Origin: CAWCBG01 sp963793845
GTDB lineage: Bacteria; Acidobacteriota; Terriglobia; Terriglobales; Acidobacteriaceae
DNA length: 64,000 nucleotides
Direction: 5' to 3'
NCBI GenBank assembly: GCA_963793845.1
Contig: CAWCBG010000014.1
Span: forward strand, 248,001 to 312,000
The notes below the pieces were generated by a model. The model did no database searches and was not told the origin of the DNA. It saw only the letters and a list, made by a program, of their open reading frames with translations. Below, one piece after another: positions 62,971 through 64,000 of the stretch (the stretch's first letter is position 1; each line of letters starts with the position of its first letter). Made by a program: the position numbers and the translations under genes.

Positions 62971-63729
62971 ATGATGGCAGAGACCGCAATTTTCGGGCGT
63001 GAACAGGAACTGGAGCAATTACGCAAACGCTTTTCGACCCGGCGTTCGTTCCTGCTTCACGGCCCTGCGGGCGTGGGAAAGACCTTGCTGTTACGGCGGA
63101 CGTTCCGGGAATTCCCCGACATTTTGTACAGTCCACGGAACCCCACCCCCCAGTCGTTGCGCCAAAGTCTGGCGGAGTCGCTACTGGCTCTGGAACATCC
63201 CGCGCTTGCCCGGTCGTGCCCGCGGGGCATCGAGTCACTTGCGGCGAAGTCCGCCACCACACTAAAGGGACTTGTGCGCGAAGCGCTGCGCAACTCCAAA
63301 TTTCTGGTAGTCGTGGATCATCTTGTGCGCCCCTCGCAAGCGCTGGCGGCGGCGATTCGTGAACTGATGTTGAGCTGGTCGGTGCCGGTGATAGCGGTCT
63401 CTCGATCGGCTCACATGGAGGATGCGGGATTCGTCCTGCCGCTCTTCCCCGACCGAGTTGAAAGGTTCGCGCTTCGGAATTTCGATCCCGAAACTGCAAG
63501 CTGCTTTGCCGCAGGTTGTGCCGAGAGAGAAGGCTTAAGGGCTGATAATATCGGGCAGTTCCTGGATAGGTTGGTCGAATACAGCGAGGGGAATCCCGGC
63601 GCCATGCTGCAGATGATTCAGATGGCCAAGGCTCCCAGGTATTCTCACGCGAATCAGATCAAGATCGCACCTCTTTACATTGATTACAGAATTGCGATGG
63701 TGAATCAACAATCGACGGTCCCGAAGTGA
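62971..63729 (+). CDS. AAA/STAND-type P-loop ATPase
   Basis: The 252-residue protein opens with IFGREQELEQLRKRF, the typical pre-Walker region of AAA_16/STAND ATPases. Walker A follows (GPAGVGKT, residues 31-38) and a Walker B strand KFLVVVDHL (Asp 116), where the usual acidic residue after the Asp is replaced by His. VIAVSRSAH may be the sensor region and the C-terminus is a small helical lid. The His substitution may slow ATP hydrolysis. Overlaps the next gene by 4 bases (GTGA), so the two are translationally coupled. Confidence 0.8.
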   Translation: MMAETAIFGREQELEQLRKRFSTRRSFLLHGPAGVGKTLLLRRTFREFPDILYSPRNPTPQSLRQSLAESLLALEHPALARSCPRGIESLAAKSATTLKGLVREALRNSKFLVVVDHLVRPSQALAAAIRELMLSWSVPVIAVSRSAHMEDAGFVLPLFPDRVERFALRNFDPETASCFAAGCAEREGLRADNIGQFLDRLVEYSEGNPGAMLQMIQMAKAPRYSHANQIKIAPLYIDYRIAMVNQQSTVPK

Positions 63730-64000
63730 GCCTGTCGAGCCCACCCAAGATGCACAACGTGGACGACATCCCGATTCCCGATCCGACCCGCGTTGCCCAG
63801 CCGTCTGACACGCAAGCACTGGGTCGGCTGGCCGAGATCGCTGAGGCTTTAGGCGAAGACTCCATTGGCGACGACGTGCGGCAACTTGTCGCGCGCATCC
63901 ACGAAGGGCGCTTCTTCGTGGCCTGCGTCGGCCAGTTCAAACGAGGCAAATCCACGCTGCTCGATGCTTTGATGGGAGAGCCAATCCTTCCGACCGGAGT
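63726..64000 (+). CDS. Dynamin-family GTPase (N-terminal part; 3' end outside the window)
   Basis: Ninety-one complete codons are visible. A GTG start overlaps the ATPase stop codon. A polar leader, then a helix (ALGRLAEIAEALGED) and FFVACVGQFKRGKSTLLDALMG follow; GQFKRGKST is the P-loop of bacterial dynamin-like proteins, and LPTGV at the edge is the beginning of switch I with its Thr. Such GTPases remodel membranes, and some act in phage or stress defence. The rest lies beyond the window edge. Confidence 0.85.
   Translation, partial: MSLSSPPKMHNVDDIPIPDPTRVAQPSDTQALGRLAEIAEALGEDSIGDDVRQLVARIHEGRFFVACVGQFKRGKSTLLDALMGEPILPTG

Overview
The window reads as a chromosomal segment of an acidobacterium (Acidobacteriota, probably a Terriglobia-type soil or metagenomic lineage). 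This is an inference. It rests on two very large Oar-like TonB-dependent receptors with an N-terminal carboxypeptidase-regulatory-like domain, two CRTAC1/ASPIC-UnbV beta-propeller proteins, many secreted TPR proteins, a cytochrome-monooxygenase-TPR fusion, several secreted glycoside hydrolases and uniformly GC-rich coding sequence. I see no rRNA, tRNA, CRISPR array, prophage or complete insertion sequence.

Layout. 1-9 kb: end of an unknown gene, a Tat-exported berberine-bridge-type FAD oxidase, a membrane acyltransferase, a rhomboid protease and a small hypothetical, bracketed by two inverted CRTAC1-like paralogs. 9-21 kb: GH13 alpha-glucosidase, a seven-haem TPR cytochrome, GH37 trehalase, a redoxin/copper-monooxygenase pair, TPR proteins and a secreted GH130-like enzyme. 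21-26.6 kb: TonB receptor and AI-2E-type permease. 26.6-33 kb: housekeeping genes (purA, mutM, a ROK glucokinase, hisC-like, a pseudouridine synthase) and an orphan ParD-like antitoxin. 33-36.5 kb: three secreted proteins of unknown role, two with SH3-like domains. 36.8-45.7 kb: a respiratory locus. 45.7-55.3 kb: a lipase-like hydrolase, an NHL-like propeller, the second TonB receptor, a GH144-type glucanase and a diguanylate cyclase. 55.5-59.5 kb: aceE and an IscA/ErpA-type protein. 59.7-64 kb: a YVTN-propeller lipoprotein, small proteins and the start of an operon encoding a helical protein, a P-loop ATPase and a dynamin-like GTPase.

The most exciting region is 36.8-45.7 kb. It opens with a fused monohaem cytochrome/outer-membrane barrel that resembles Cyc2. 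A dihaem cytochrome c, a predicted blue-copper protein with a C-x2-H-x2-M site and an A1-type cytochrome oxidase (subunits II, I, III, III, IV) plus haem O synthase follow. The order parallels the iron-oxidation (rus) operon of Acidithiobacillus and suggests electron uptake from outside the cell to oxygen. This remains a hypothesis from gene content and order.

A caution for the whole annotation: eight genes, including hisC-like and cox subunit III genes that should be intact, are each broken by one single-base frameshift. Each becomes a full-length in-frame gene after one base is corrected. I therefore annotate them as CDS spanning the shift and regard consensus-sequence errors as the likeliest cause.
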